Assembly: GCA_029939545.1 (NCBI GenBank) | Contig: JAOZSS010000063.1 | Coordinates: forward strand, 1-7,108 | Length of the DNA: 7,108 nt | Direction of reading: 5' to 3' | From: Kiritimatiellia bacterium | GTDB lineage: Bacteria; Verrucomicrobiota; Kiritimatiellia; UBA8416; JABMPJ01 | Shown here: piece after piece, positions 1 through 6,441 of the stretch | Layout of the letters: each line of letters starts with the position of its first letter | Numbering within the stretch: the first letter of the stretch is position 1 | Program-made: the position numbers and the translations under genes | Notes under the pieces: generated by a model | Told to the model about the DNA's origin: nothing | Seen by the model: only the letters and a program-made list of their open reading frames with translations | Databases searched by the model: none

Positions 1-213
1 CAACTGCTTAGTGCTTGCTGGACAAACGGTTACAGACTGAGCCGTTGGACTGAGCGTATCGGACAAAGTGTGGGAACTAAGAAAGGGATGAAGTGTAGGG
101 TGCGTTCGAAGGGATATATGGGGGCAGGAGGAGCTAACCGCCCACCCCCTTTTCCTAGATTATTCCTTTCTTGAGCAGGAGCGGAAGACCGGTTACACCC
201 CCGCTATATTCGA

Positions 214-242
214 GGCGACCTCCCGAAGCGGGATGAGTCGCC
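214..242 (+). promoter_or_regulatory. Leader hairpin with an alternative pairing partner
   Basis: GGCGAC (214-219) pairs with GTCGCC (237-242). Inside that stem TCCCG (221-225) pairs with CGGGA (229-233) around a 3-base loop, so the element folds as one long hairpin with a small internal loop. A second copy of the inner left arm, TCCCGC at 244-249, could instead pair with GCGGGA (228-233), giving a mutually exclusive fold. No T-tract follows, so this is not a standard intrinsic terminator. It could be an RNA leader structure, a protein-binding site or a dispersed repeat. The pairing is seen directly; any function is inference. Confidence 0.4.
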
Positions 243-268
243 CTCCCGCATACGCCGGCTACTAAGAA

Positions 269-297
269 TTGCATACCCTCAACGCAATGTGTAATGT
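269..297 (+). promoter_or_regulatory. Weak sigma70-like promoter candidate for asnB
   Basis: TTGCAT (269-274) is separated by 17 bases from TAATGT (292-297). The first matches four of six bases of the -35 consensus and the second three of six of the -10 consensus, so support comes mainly from the spacing and the position about 65 bases before the asnB start. A better -10-like TATATT lies at 205-210 but has no matching -35 hexamer 16 to 18 bases upstream. Either, or neither, may be the real promoter. Confidence 0.2.
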
Positions 298-362
298 CCG
301 GTCACCCATGGCGAGAGCTGTTTCATCCAGTTCATCTTGTTTATCCATGTGAGTAGTGACCT

Positions 363-2276
363 ATGTGCGGTATCTGTGGCGTCATAAAGAAGCAGCCCTG
401 CTCGGATCGCGATGTGAGCGTGGTCCGTGCGGCGAATGCGGCTATGGTGCATCGCGGCCCCGATGGTGAGGGCGAGTTCGGTGCGGATCATCTCTTTATG
501 GCCATGCGCCGCCTTTCGATCATCGATGTCGAGGGGGGCTGGCAGCCGCTCTACAATGAAGATCGCACCATCGCCCTCATCGCCAATGGCGAGGTCTATA
601 ACTTCGTTGAGCTGCGTGAGGAACTGGAGGAGCTCGGACACCGGTTCTCTACGCACAGCGATTGCGAGGTGATCGCCCACCTCTACGAGGAACACGGCTT
701 GGATTTCGTCCACCGCTTGCGTGGCATGTATGGTATCGCCCTGTGGGATTCCGTCCGCAATCGGGTGGTGTTGGTGCGCGATCGCATGGGCGAGAAGCCT
801 CTCTATATCTATGAACAGGATGGCCGTGTCCTGTTTGCCTCCGAAATGCAGGCGCTGCTGGCCACCGGCTGCGTTCCGTTCGAGCTGGAACCGGGCGCGG
901 TGTGCGACTACTTCCACTATGAATATGTACCCGAGCCGCGCACGGCGGTGAAGGGCGTACGCAAGCTGCCGGCGGCGCATATGCTTGTGGTGGACGTCAA
1001 AAACTGGCAGACCGAAGAGACCTGCTACTGGCGAATGGAGGATGCGCCGCCGCTGGAGGGCGATCCCAAGACGCTGATCCACGAACAGCTCGAGCAGATC
1101 GGCGACATCATTCTGCGCTCGGATGTGCCGCTGGGCGTGGCGCTGAGTGCCGGCCTGGATTCCAGCACGGTAGCCGCGCTGGTGGCGAAGAAGAGTCCGG
1201 GTCAGATCCACGCGCTGACGATCGGATTCGAGGGGGCCGGCTGGCGCGACGAGCGGTCGGGTGCGCGCGACTTTGCGGAACATCTGGGCATGCCGTTTCA
1301 TAATATTCAGATTCCGGTGGGCGAGGTGGTCGACCAGTTTGGCTGGTGCTGCCGGGCCAAGGATGATCCCATCGCTGACGTCGCTTCGCACGGCTACCAC
1401 GCCGTTGCACGGCTGGCACGTGAACAGAACATCCCTGTCCTGCTCCAGGGGCAGGGCGCCGACGAGATGTACTGGGGCTATACCTGGCTGCGTCGCGCTA
1501 TGGGCGCTTCCATGCGCAAGATGGGAGCCAAGGGGTCGCCGCCACCCGATTACCATCCGCTCCGCGCCTGGCTGCCGCAGAACATGCACCAGACCGGTCT
1601 GCGCGACTACGCGTTTTTTCTGGCCGGCAAGTTCTATGGCTGGGACCGCATGCCTTCGGGTCCGGCCGATCAGCTTAAGTTCTATGATCAGTCGAAGACC
1701 TACCAGATGGCCGCCTACGCGGCACCGCGCATGTTCGCACCATCATTCCAGGCGTCGCTGGCCGATCACAACCCCGCTGCCCTGTTTACCGTGCCGGAAC
1801 CGCGACCGGACCTCGGCGTGCTCCTCACCAAGCTGGCCTGTGAGACCTACCTGCTCGAGAACGGCATGCAGCAAGGCGACCGGCTGGCCATGGCGCACGC
1901 GATTGAATTGAGGCTGCCGCTCGTGGACTACCGCCTGGTGGAGACGATCATCGGTCTGCGCAAGGCCCACCCGGACCAGCACCTACGGCCGAAGGCCTGG
2001 TTCCGCGAGGTCGTTCGCGAGTACCTGCCCGAGTGGGTACTCACCCGGCCCAAGACCGGGTTCTCTCCGCCCTCATCGCTCTGGATGAACGCGATTCGGC
2101 GCACGTATGGACAAGGCCTGGAAGATGGCTACCTTACAACACACGGCGTGTTGGACCCGTCCGCCGTGCGCCGGATGGCGCGTCCGCACTCGCCACTGAC
2201 CGCATGGCCTGTTACGTTCTATAAGGCCATGGTGTTGGAGTGGTGGTGTCGGGGCATGGCGGAGATATGCCCTTGA
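363..2276 (+). CDS. asnB: Glutamine-dependent asparagine synthase-family amidotransferase
   Basis: A 637-residue protein of the usual AsnB two-domain layout and length. The family uses ammonia released from glutamine to amidate a carboxylate after ATP activation: aspartate in true asparagine synthetases, a sugar acid in some polysaccharide-cluster relatives. The N-terminal class II amidotransferase domain (about 1-210) has the MCGICG start with nucleophile Cys2, RGPDG (31-35), NGEVYN (75-80), SDCEV (99-103) and RDRMGEKPLY (139-148). The synthetase domain has the ATP-pyrophosphatase loop SAGLDSS (262-268), GQGADE (363-368) and RLPLVDYRLVE (517-527). The start is fixed because Cys2 must become the N-terminus after Met removal; the ribosome site before it is poor (GAG at 351-353 at best). 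SAGLDSS and GQGADE differ slightly from the more common SGGLDSS and GEGADE. Directly upstream of polysaccharide genes in the same orientation, it could serve that pathway, but the true acceptor cannot be read from sequence. Confidence 0.93.
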   Translation: MCGICGVIKKQPCSDRDVSVVRAANAAMVHRGPDGEGEFGADHLFMAMRRLSIIDVEGGWQPLYNEDRTIALIANGEVYNFVELREELEELGHRFSTHSDCEVIAHLYEEHGLDFVHRLRGMYGIALWDSVRNRVVLVRDRMGEKPLYIYEQDGRVLFASEMQALLATGCVPFELEPGAVCDYFHYEYVPEPRTAVKGVRKLPAAHMLVVDVKNWQTEETCYWRMEDAPPLEGDPKTLIHEQLEQIGDIILRSDVPLGVALSAGLDSSTVAALVAKKSPGQIHALTIGFEGAGWRDERSGARDFAEHLGMPFHNIQIPVGEVVDQFGWCCRAKDDPIADVASHGYHAVARLAREQNIPVLLQGQGADEMYWGYTWLRRAMGASMRKMGAKGSPPPDYHPLRAWLPQNMHQTGLRDYAFFLAGKFYGWDRMPSGPADQLKFYDQSKTYQMAAYAAPRMFAPSFQASLADHNPAALFTVPEPRPDLGVLLTKLACETYLLENGMQQGDRLAMAHAIELRLPLVDYRLVETIIGLRKAHPDQHLRPKAWFREVVREYLPEWVLTRPKTGFSPPSSLWMNAIRRTYGQGLEDGYLTTHGVLDPSAVRRMARPHSPLTAWPVTFYKAMVLEWWCRGMAEICP

Positions 2277-2279
2277 TGC

Positions 2280-2372
2280 TGGCCGCAGGAACGTGTCGGT
2301 TGGAGGCGGGGTGTCCTCACCCCGCTCTCTGCGGCCTGGGGGCAGGCCGCCTCCAGTTCGTACCTGCGGCCA
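2280..2372. repeat. Nested clover-leaf inverted repeat in the asnB-GT spacer
   Basis: The 159-base spacer is mostly one nested structure. The outer stem is TGGCCGCAGG (2280-2289) with CCTGCGGCCA (2363-2372), ten perfect pairs, extended past an A/A mismatch by ACG (2291-2293) with CGT (2359-2361). Inside, TGGAG (2301-2305) pairs with CTCCA (2351-2355). That stem encloses two perfect 8-bp hairpins, each with a 4-base loop: 2306-2325 (GCGGGGTG/CACCCCGC) and 2331-2350 (GCGGCCTG/CAGGCCGC). TGGAGGCGG (2301-2309) is also an exact 9-base inverted repeat of 2347-2355. A 12-bp palindrome, GGCCAATTGGCC (2368-2379), overlaps the right outer arm. There is no T-tract, so it is not a typical intrinsic terminator. 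It looks like a REP-type or other dispersed intergenic repeat, but only one copy is in the window. Confidence 0.65.
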
Positions 2373-2420
2373 ATTGGCCCGATGGGTTTGGGTCGCTGGA
2401 TTGAGCCACGGTTCGCGCAG

Positions 2421-2438
2421 GGAGGAATTGCCGCCTTG
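2421..2438 (+). promoter_or_regulatory. Ribosome binding site setting a TTG start
   Basis: GGAGG (2421-2425) lies 10 bases before TTG (2436-2438). It decides the start of the glycosyltransferase gene: the in-frame ATG at 2382 has no ribosome site in front of it, sits right beside the repeat, and would add 18 residues that do not look like part of a GT-B fold. Confidence 0.65.
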
Positions 2439-3674
2439 AAACAGGATTCAGCTTCACAGCATCCAAGGGTGTGCTTTGTAATCAGCACCTTCTTCCCCTA
2501 TGTGGGCGGCGGTGAGACCCATGCGCGCCTGCTGTGCCGGGAAATGATCCGGCAGGGCGTCGAGGTGTTCGTCATCACGCGCCGCACGTCGCCCGACTTG
2601 CCGAAGCGTGACACGGTTGACGGTATCCCGATTGAACGTGTGCCGCCCGTGGCAAGTCGTCGTTTGGCCAAGTACCTGATGCTCTTCCCCGTTTTTGCCC
2701 GCCTGGTGGCGCGACGGCGCGACTATGATGTCATCCTCGTGAGCGGCCTGCGTCTGCTCGGCATACCCGGCCTATTGGCGGCACTCCTGTTCCGAAAGAC
2801 CTGTATTCTGCGCGCGGCAAGCTGCGGTGAGCTTTCCGGCGCGTTCATTTGGAACAGCCCGCACATCGAGAACAAAGGGGACTCGCGCTGGTATTTTCGG
2901 GCGATGATCGCTCTGCGCAATACGCTCCTGCTCAGAGCGCGCGGGTTCCTCGGCATCTCGGAGGCGATCGGCGACGAATACCGCGAATGTGGTGTGCCGG
3001 AGGAGAAAATTGCGGTGATCAACAACGGCACCGACACCGGGCTTTTCAGACCGGTGGATCGTGATACGCGACAAAATCTCCGCAAGGAGTTGGGACTTCC
3101 CGACGGCTGGCTGGCGGCCTACACGGGCAAGCTGAACCAGGGCAAGGGATTGGATTTTCTGGTGGAGGTGTGGAACGACTTTGCCCCTCGCCATCCCGAA
3201 GCACATTTGGTCCTGGTGGGTTCGGGTAGCGGAAACTTTCTGTCGCAGGAGGAGGCGCTCAGGGCGTACGTGAAGGAACATAACCTAACGGATCGCGTGA
3301 CATTCACCGGGTACGTCCAGAACGTGCATGCCTACCTGCAGGCGGCGGACCTCTTTGTGTTTCCGTCGGAGAACGAATCGCTCTCGAACGCGTTGATTGA
3401 GGCCTTGGCCTGCGGCGTGCCCTGTCTGGCCTCCAACATTGGCGGCATACCCGACACGGTGCGGGACGATTTCAATGGGCGATTGCTGCCGACGCGAAGC
3501 CGTGCGGACTGGGTGGAGGCGCTCGAGTGCGCGTGGAACGATCCGGATCGGGTCGCGCGTTGGAGTGCGCAGGGGCGCGAACGCATCATGGCACGCAACA
3601 GCATGGAGTCGGTGGCCACGCGTCACATGGCATTCATTCAGGCGTGTCATGAGAAGAAGGGAGGGGCGGCATGA
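2436..3674 (+). CDS. GT4-family glycosyltransferase (GT-B fold)
   Basis: With the TTG start this is a 412-residue cytoplasmic or membrane-associated glycosyltransferase, a normal GT4 length. It would transfer a sugar from a nucleotide donor to a growing, probably lipid-linked, glycan. The N-terminal acceptor-side domain opens with a beta strand (VCFVIST, from residue 12) and the GGGETH loop (24-29), equivalent to the GGAE loop of the family. The C-terminal donor-binding domain begins around NNGTD, then GKLNQGKG, LVGSGSG and VTFTGYV. The family's EX7E motif is Glu314 to Glu322 in NESLSNALIE, followed by CGVPCLASNIGGIPD. The gene ends in an ATGA overlap with the deacetylase gene, indicating co-transcription and translational coupling. 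Retaining chemistry follows from the GT4 family; donor and acceptor sugars cannot be told. An ATG start at 2382 (430 residues) is a less likely alternative. Confidence 0.9.
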   Translation: MKQDSASQHPRVCFVISTFFPYVGGGETHARLLCREMIRQGVEVFVITRRTSPDLPKRDTVDGIPIERVPPVASRRLAKYLMLFPVFARLVARRRDYDVILVSGLRLLGIPGLLAALLFRKTCILRAASCGELSGAFIWNSPHIENKGDSRWYFRAMIALRNTLLLRARGFLGISEAIGDEYRECGVPEEKIAVINNGTDTGLFRPVDRDTRQNLRKELGLPDGWLAAYTGKLNQGKGLDFLVEVWNDFAPRHPEAHLVLVGSGSGNFLSQEEALRAYVKEHNLTDRVTFTGYVQNVHAYLQAADLFVFPSENESLSNALIEALACGVPCLASNIGGIPDTVRDDFNGRLLPTRSRADWVEALECAWNDPDRVARWSAQGRERIMARNSMESVATRHMAFIQACHEKKGGAA

Positions 3675-4774
3675 CGCAGCTTCCCTTCCAGGAGCGCAAA
3701 ACGCCATGGCGCGCGGTGCTGGATCTTACAACGGGATGCTATCCCGCCTTCGCATGGGGCGGACCTCTGGGCAACATCCTGCCCGTATTCCATTTCCACG
3801 ACGTGTCGCGGGAAGCGTTGGAGCCCTACCTGAAGTACCTGAAGGAAAACGGCTACCAGACCGTCACATCCGAAGCGATGAGCCAGTGGGCCCGCGATCG
3901 CATTCATCCCGGCCGGCGCAGCGTCGTACTTTGTTTCGACGACGCGTGGGCCAGCATGTGGACGGTGGTGACCCCGCTACTTGAGCAGTACGAGATGTCG
4001 GCCGTTACGTACGTGATTCCCGGTCGTGTTGCCGATGCGCCGGACTCACGTGATCCCGCCGCCTGGAACGCAGGCGAGGGCGACTCGCTGGCCACGTGGC
4101 CGGAGATCAAGGCCATGCAGGCGTCGGGGCGAGTGGATGTGCAAGCTCACACGCTGACACATGCGAAGCTCTTCTGCTCCGAGCAGGTGGTAGGATTCAT
4201 GACGCCGGAGACGCACCTGACCACGCTGGGCCGACCGGTCCTTGAGTTTGGCTCGCCGCCGCAGGTGATGGAAGACAACATGCTGGGTGCGCCCCTTTAC
4301 CTGGCACGGTCACGCATGTCGGACGCGCTGGCCTACGTAGACACCGAGTCGGCCCGGCAGGCGTGCGTGGAGCACGTCGCCGCCAACGGCGGATCGGAAT
4401 GCTTCAAGCAAGCCGGATGGCGACAGAGGCTGGAGGAGACGGCGTCACGTCATCCCGGGCGGTTCGAAAGCGTCGAAGAGCGAGAGCAGAGCCAGCTCTC
4501 TGAGCTCGCGGAAGCACGCGACCTATTGAAGCGGCATCTGCCCGGTCACACCATACGCCAGATCTGCTTCCCCTGGGGTATCGCCGGACAGAGCGCCGTG
4601 GAACTGGCGCGTCGAAGTGGGTATGAAACCGCCGTGGCGGACCGGCTGTGGGGACGGCGGTGTATGTGGAAGAAAACCGATCCCTATCACATCATGCGGC
4701 TCAAGCACTCGTATATCTTTGCACTGCCCGGGCGGGGACGTAAGTCCTTGTATCCGTTTGCGAGAAGGAGCTGA
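3671..4774 (+). CDS. Polysaccharide deacetylase (NodB/CE4 family), atypical
   Basis: A 367-residue protein with the core motifs of metal-dependent CE4 de-N/O-acetylases: CFDDAW (88-93), which carries the catalytic and metal-binding aspartates Asp90 and Asp91; HTLTH (160-164), with the two metal-ligand histidines; and FPWG (300-303), which lines the active site. An early FHFHDV (40-45) matches the strand that often precedes motif 1. Two features are unusual. About 135 residues lie between HTLTH and FPWG, far more than in minimal NodB domains, with a charged, Glu/Arg-rich stretch at about 250-290. No signal peptide or membrane anchor is visible, so the enzyme should act in the cytoplasm on a precursor rather than on exported polymer. 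The start is supported by AAGGGAGG (3657-3664) six bases before the ATG. The ATGA overlap with the glycosyltransferase and the 5-base gap to the flippase place it in one operon. The exact substrate is unknown. Confidence 0.85.
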   Translation: MTQLPFQERKTPWRAVLDLTTGCYPAFAWGGPLGNILPVFHFHDVSREALEPYLKYLKENGYQTVTSEAMSQWARDRIHPGRRSVVLCFDDAWASMWTVVTPLLEQYEMSAVTYVIPGRVADAPDSRDPAAWNAGEGDSLATWPEIKAMQASGRVDVQAHTLTHAKLFCSEQVVGFMTPETHLTTLGRPVLEFGSPPQVMEDNMLGAPLYLARSRMSDALAYVDTESARQACVEHVAANGGSECFKQAGWRQRLEETASRHPGRFESVEEREQSQLSELAEARDLLKRHLPGHTIRQICFPWGIAGQSAVELARRSGYETAVADRLWGRRCMWKKTDPYHIMRLKHSYIFALPGRGRKSLYPFARRS

Positions 4775-4779
4775 TCAGC

Positions 4780-6312
4780 GTGTCATCAGAAGGACATGAC
4801 TTTACGCGCGTCGCTTCGGCGCGTCGTATGGCGGGACACACGCTATGGAACCTAATCGGCATGGGGATTCCCATGCTGGCGGGGGCGATTGCCTTTCCCA
4901 TCATGCTCAACGAACGGTTCGGCCTCGGCAAGGAACGCCTCGAGGTGCTGGGTCTGGTGTGGATGCTGGTCGGCTTCTCCAGCATCTTTGATCTCGGCCT
5001 TGGACGTGCACTGACGAAGATCGTGGCCGAGAAGCTCAGTCGCCGCGAGATGGACTCACTGCAGGGCCTGTTCTGGACCGCGCTGGGCATGATTTCCGTT
5101 CTCGGCCTCATCACGGGCCTCATCATCCTGGCGGTCATCCCCCTGCTCACGCGCAACCTGGGAACCGAGCTCGATCATGAAACGCGCGTCGGCTTCATCA
5201 TTGTGGCCTGCGCCATGCCGATCGTGATCCTCAACGTGGCGCTTGTGGGTGTTCTGCAGGCGTGCCAGCGTTTCCGCATGATCAACCTGATCCGTATTCC
5301 GGCCGGATCCTTTACCTTTCTCGCGCCACTCTGCGTGCTGCCGTTCACCCGGAATATATCGGCAGTCGTGTTGGTTCTCATCTTCGGGCGCCTGACCGAG
5401 ATGAGCGCCTACTTCATTGGTAGCCTTCGCGCGCTACCCGTGTTGCGGCAGGGGTTCAAGATGGACCGAGACGAAGCGCAACATCTGCTGGGATTCGGAA
5501 GCTGGATGACGGTGTCGAATATCGCGGTTTCCCTCATGACGCATATCAACCGCTTTGTCATTCGCACCCTCCGGCAGATCGGCGAGGGGGCCTACTACCT
5601 GATTCCTGAAGAGATCGTCGTGCGCCTGCTCATGTTCCCGCGCGCGTGGATCGATGTACTCTTTCCTGCCTTCGTGACCAGCTTCCACAACGACACGGAT
5701 GATCCCGCCGAACTATTTGATCGCGGTACGATTATACTGGCGCTGGCCACGTTCCCGATCTGCCTGCTCGTGGCCGTCTTTGCCCCGGATGTGTTTGCCG
5801 TGTGGTTGCCCGACGGAGAGGTCTTTGCTGCGAAGAGCGCCTTCGTCATCCGTGCGCTTGCGATCGGTGTTTTTGTGCATGGGTTGGCACGCGTATCCTG
5901 GTTCTTCGTCCAAGCTGCCGGGCGACCCGAATTGAGCGCGAAATTGCATCTTGTGGAAGTCCCGCTCTACCTGGCGGCGGCTTACGCATTGATCGGTGCT
6001 CACGGGGTGGATGGGGCCGCGCTGGTGTGGTCGTTGCGTTGCGCGATCGACTTCCTCCTGTTGCTCCTGTTGGCCGTGCGCCTCCTTCCGCACGCCGGAG
6101 CGCGTTTCGCGCGGATCACGGCGGTGGTAGTGGTGGCCTGTGTGCTGATGGCGCTCTCCGCCTGGCCCGCCGGTCTCCTGGCGCGCCTTGGCGCGTGCAT
6201 GCTGTCCGTGACCGTGTTCTATGTCGGAAGCTGGTTCTGGGCGCTCTCCGCCACGGAACGGGAGTACGTCGCAGGCCAGATTCCCAGCCGACTGCGCCGA
6301 CGTGCTGAGTGA
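4780..6312 (+). CDS. Oligosaccharide flippase, MOP superfamily (Wzx-like)
   Basis: A 510-residue, very hydrophobic protein with roughly 14 predicted membrane spans by eye, at about 21-43, 55-75, 98-123, 138-161, 173-190, 193-214, 238-257, 277-300, 316-343, 355-379, 391-408, 412-436, 445-467 and 470-490. That number and length fit the polysaccharide-transporter branch of the MOP exporters. The family-like FDLGLGRALTK (70-80) after the second span and the QAAGRPELSAKL segment (378-389) support the call. Such proteins move undecaprenyl-linked oligosaccharides from the cytoplasmic to the periplasmic face of the inner membrane. The GTG start is supported by GAGAAGGAG (4762-4770) nine bases upstream, and it lies 5 bases after the deacetylase stop. 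The basic tail (SRLRRRAE) fits a cytoplasmic C-terminus. Substrate specificity, and whether it works with a Wzy polymerase, cannot be judged here. Confidence 0.88.
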   Translation: MSSEGHDFTRVASARRMAGHTLWNLIGMGIPMLAGAIAFPIMLNERFGLGKERLEVLGLVWMLVGFSSIFDLGLGRALTKIVAEKLSRREMDSLQGLFWTALGMISVLGLITGLIILAVIPLLTRNLGTELDHETRVGFIIVACAMPIVILNVALVGVLQACQRFRMINLIRIPAGSFTFLAPLCVLPFTRNISAVVLVLIFGRLTEMSAYFIGSLRALPVLRQGFKMDRDEAQHLLGFGSWMTVSNIAVSLMTHINRFVIRTLRQIGEGAYYLIPEEIVVRLLMFPRAWIDVLFPAFVTSFHNDTDDPAELFDRGTIILALATFPICLLVAVFAPDVFAVWLPDGEVFAAKSAFVIRALAIGVFVHGLARVSWFFVQAAGRPELSAKLHLVEVPLYLAAAYALIGAHGVDGAALVWSLRCAIDFLLLLLLAVRLLPHAGARFARITAVVVVACVLMALSAWPAGLLARLGACMLSVTVFYVGSWFWALSATEREYVAGQIPSRLRRRAE

Positions 6313-6341
6313 TTGACGTCCACTCCGCAAAATCGGATACT
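6313..6341 (+). promoter_or_regulatory. Sigma70-like promoter for the barrel-protein gene
   Basis: TTGACG (6313-6318), five of six -35 bases, is followed after exactly 17 bases by GATACT (6336-6341), four of six -10 bases. The -35 begins at the first base after the flippase stop codon. Transcription would start near 6348, leaving a leader of about 95 bases before the ATG at 6442. This suggests the last gene can be expressed separately from the polysaccharide operon. Confidence 0.45.
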
Positions 6342-6352
6342 GTTCCGTTTTG
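6328..6352. terminator. Inverted repeat at the operon end, possible weak terminator or operator
   Basis: CAAAA (6328-6332) and CGGA (6334-6337) pair with TCCG (6344-6347) and TTTTG (6348-6352), nine pairs with a single bulged T and a 6-base loop. In + strand RNA the right arm supplies a short U-run, so it could weakly terminate the flippase transcript. It also spans the -10 of the promoter candidate, which would fit an operator. The stem is A/T-rich at its base, so terminator strength would be modest. Confidence 0.3.
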
Positions 6353-6379
6353 TCATTCACCACGGAATTCGCCGGATTT

Positions 6380-6397
6380 CCGACTCGCCTTAGTCGG
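6380..6397 (+). promoter_or_regulatory. Small hairpin in the barrel-gene leader
   Basis: CCGACT (6380-6385) and AGTCGG (6392-6397) form a perfect 6-bp stem with a 6-base loop, about 45 bases before the start codon and after the presumed transcription start. It may simply stabilise the mRNA leader or help end upstream transcription. No conserved riboswitch features are recognised. Confidence 0.25.
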
Positions 6398-6441
6398 TAT
6401 TGTCTGGATGCTGAGCTGCGGCAAGGTAAGGAGTAGTGAAC

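Larger units (their letters stand above)
1..362. other. Non-coding leader upstream of asnB
   Basis: This stretch holds no convincing gene. It is visibly richer in A and T than the genes that follow. The + frame starting at base 1 stays open to a TGA at 172-174, but its 57 codons give a low-complexity product that I do not recognise and that shows no domain. Visible structure includes an imperfect duplication (GACTGAGC at 35-42 and 48-55), a GGGGG/CCCCC pair (120-124 and 145-149) followed by TTTT, and the hairpin at 214-242. The GGAGGAG at 127-133 resembles a ribosome binding site but no start codon follows at a usable distance. The region probably carries the promoter and leader for the downstream amidotransferase gene. 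Confidence 0.6.

Noticed and set aside
120..153. GGGGG/CCCCC followed by TTTT as an intrinsic terminator
   Set aside because: Only five pairs, a loop of about 20 bases and a short T-run make it too weak to call.
1..174. A + strand frame open from the window edge to TGA 172-174, possibly the tail of an upstream gene
   Set aside because: The 57 codons show no motif and an unusual composition, and the DNA is less GC-rich than the real genes. It cannot be excluded without upstream sequence.
279..1589. A 436-codon open frame on the minus strand across the asnB leader and gene
   Set aside because: It lies antisense to a gene whose catalytic motifs are unmistakable, shows no recognisable domain, and is explained by GC-rich codon bias leaving the opposite strand open.
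2301..2355. The twin hairpins as a CRISPR unit or tRNA-like gene
   Set aside because: There is no repeat-spacer periodicity, and neither the arm lengths nor the loops match a tRNA; there are two hairpins with 4-base loops and no anticodon arm.
2382..2435. ATG at 2382 as the glycosyltransferase start
   Set aside because: No ribosome site precedes it, whereas TTG 2436 has GGAGG at a workable distance and begins just before the first strand of the fold.
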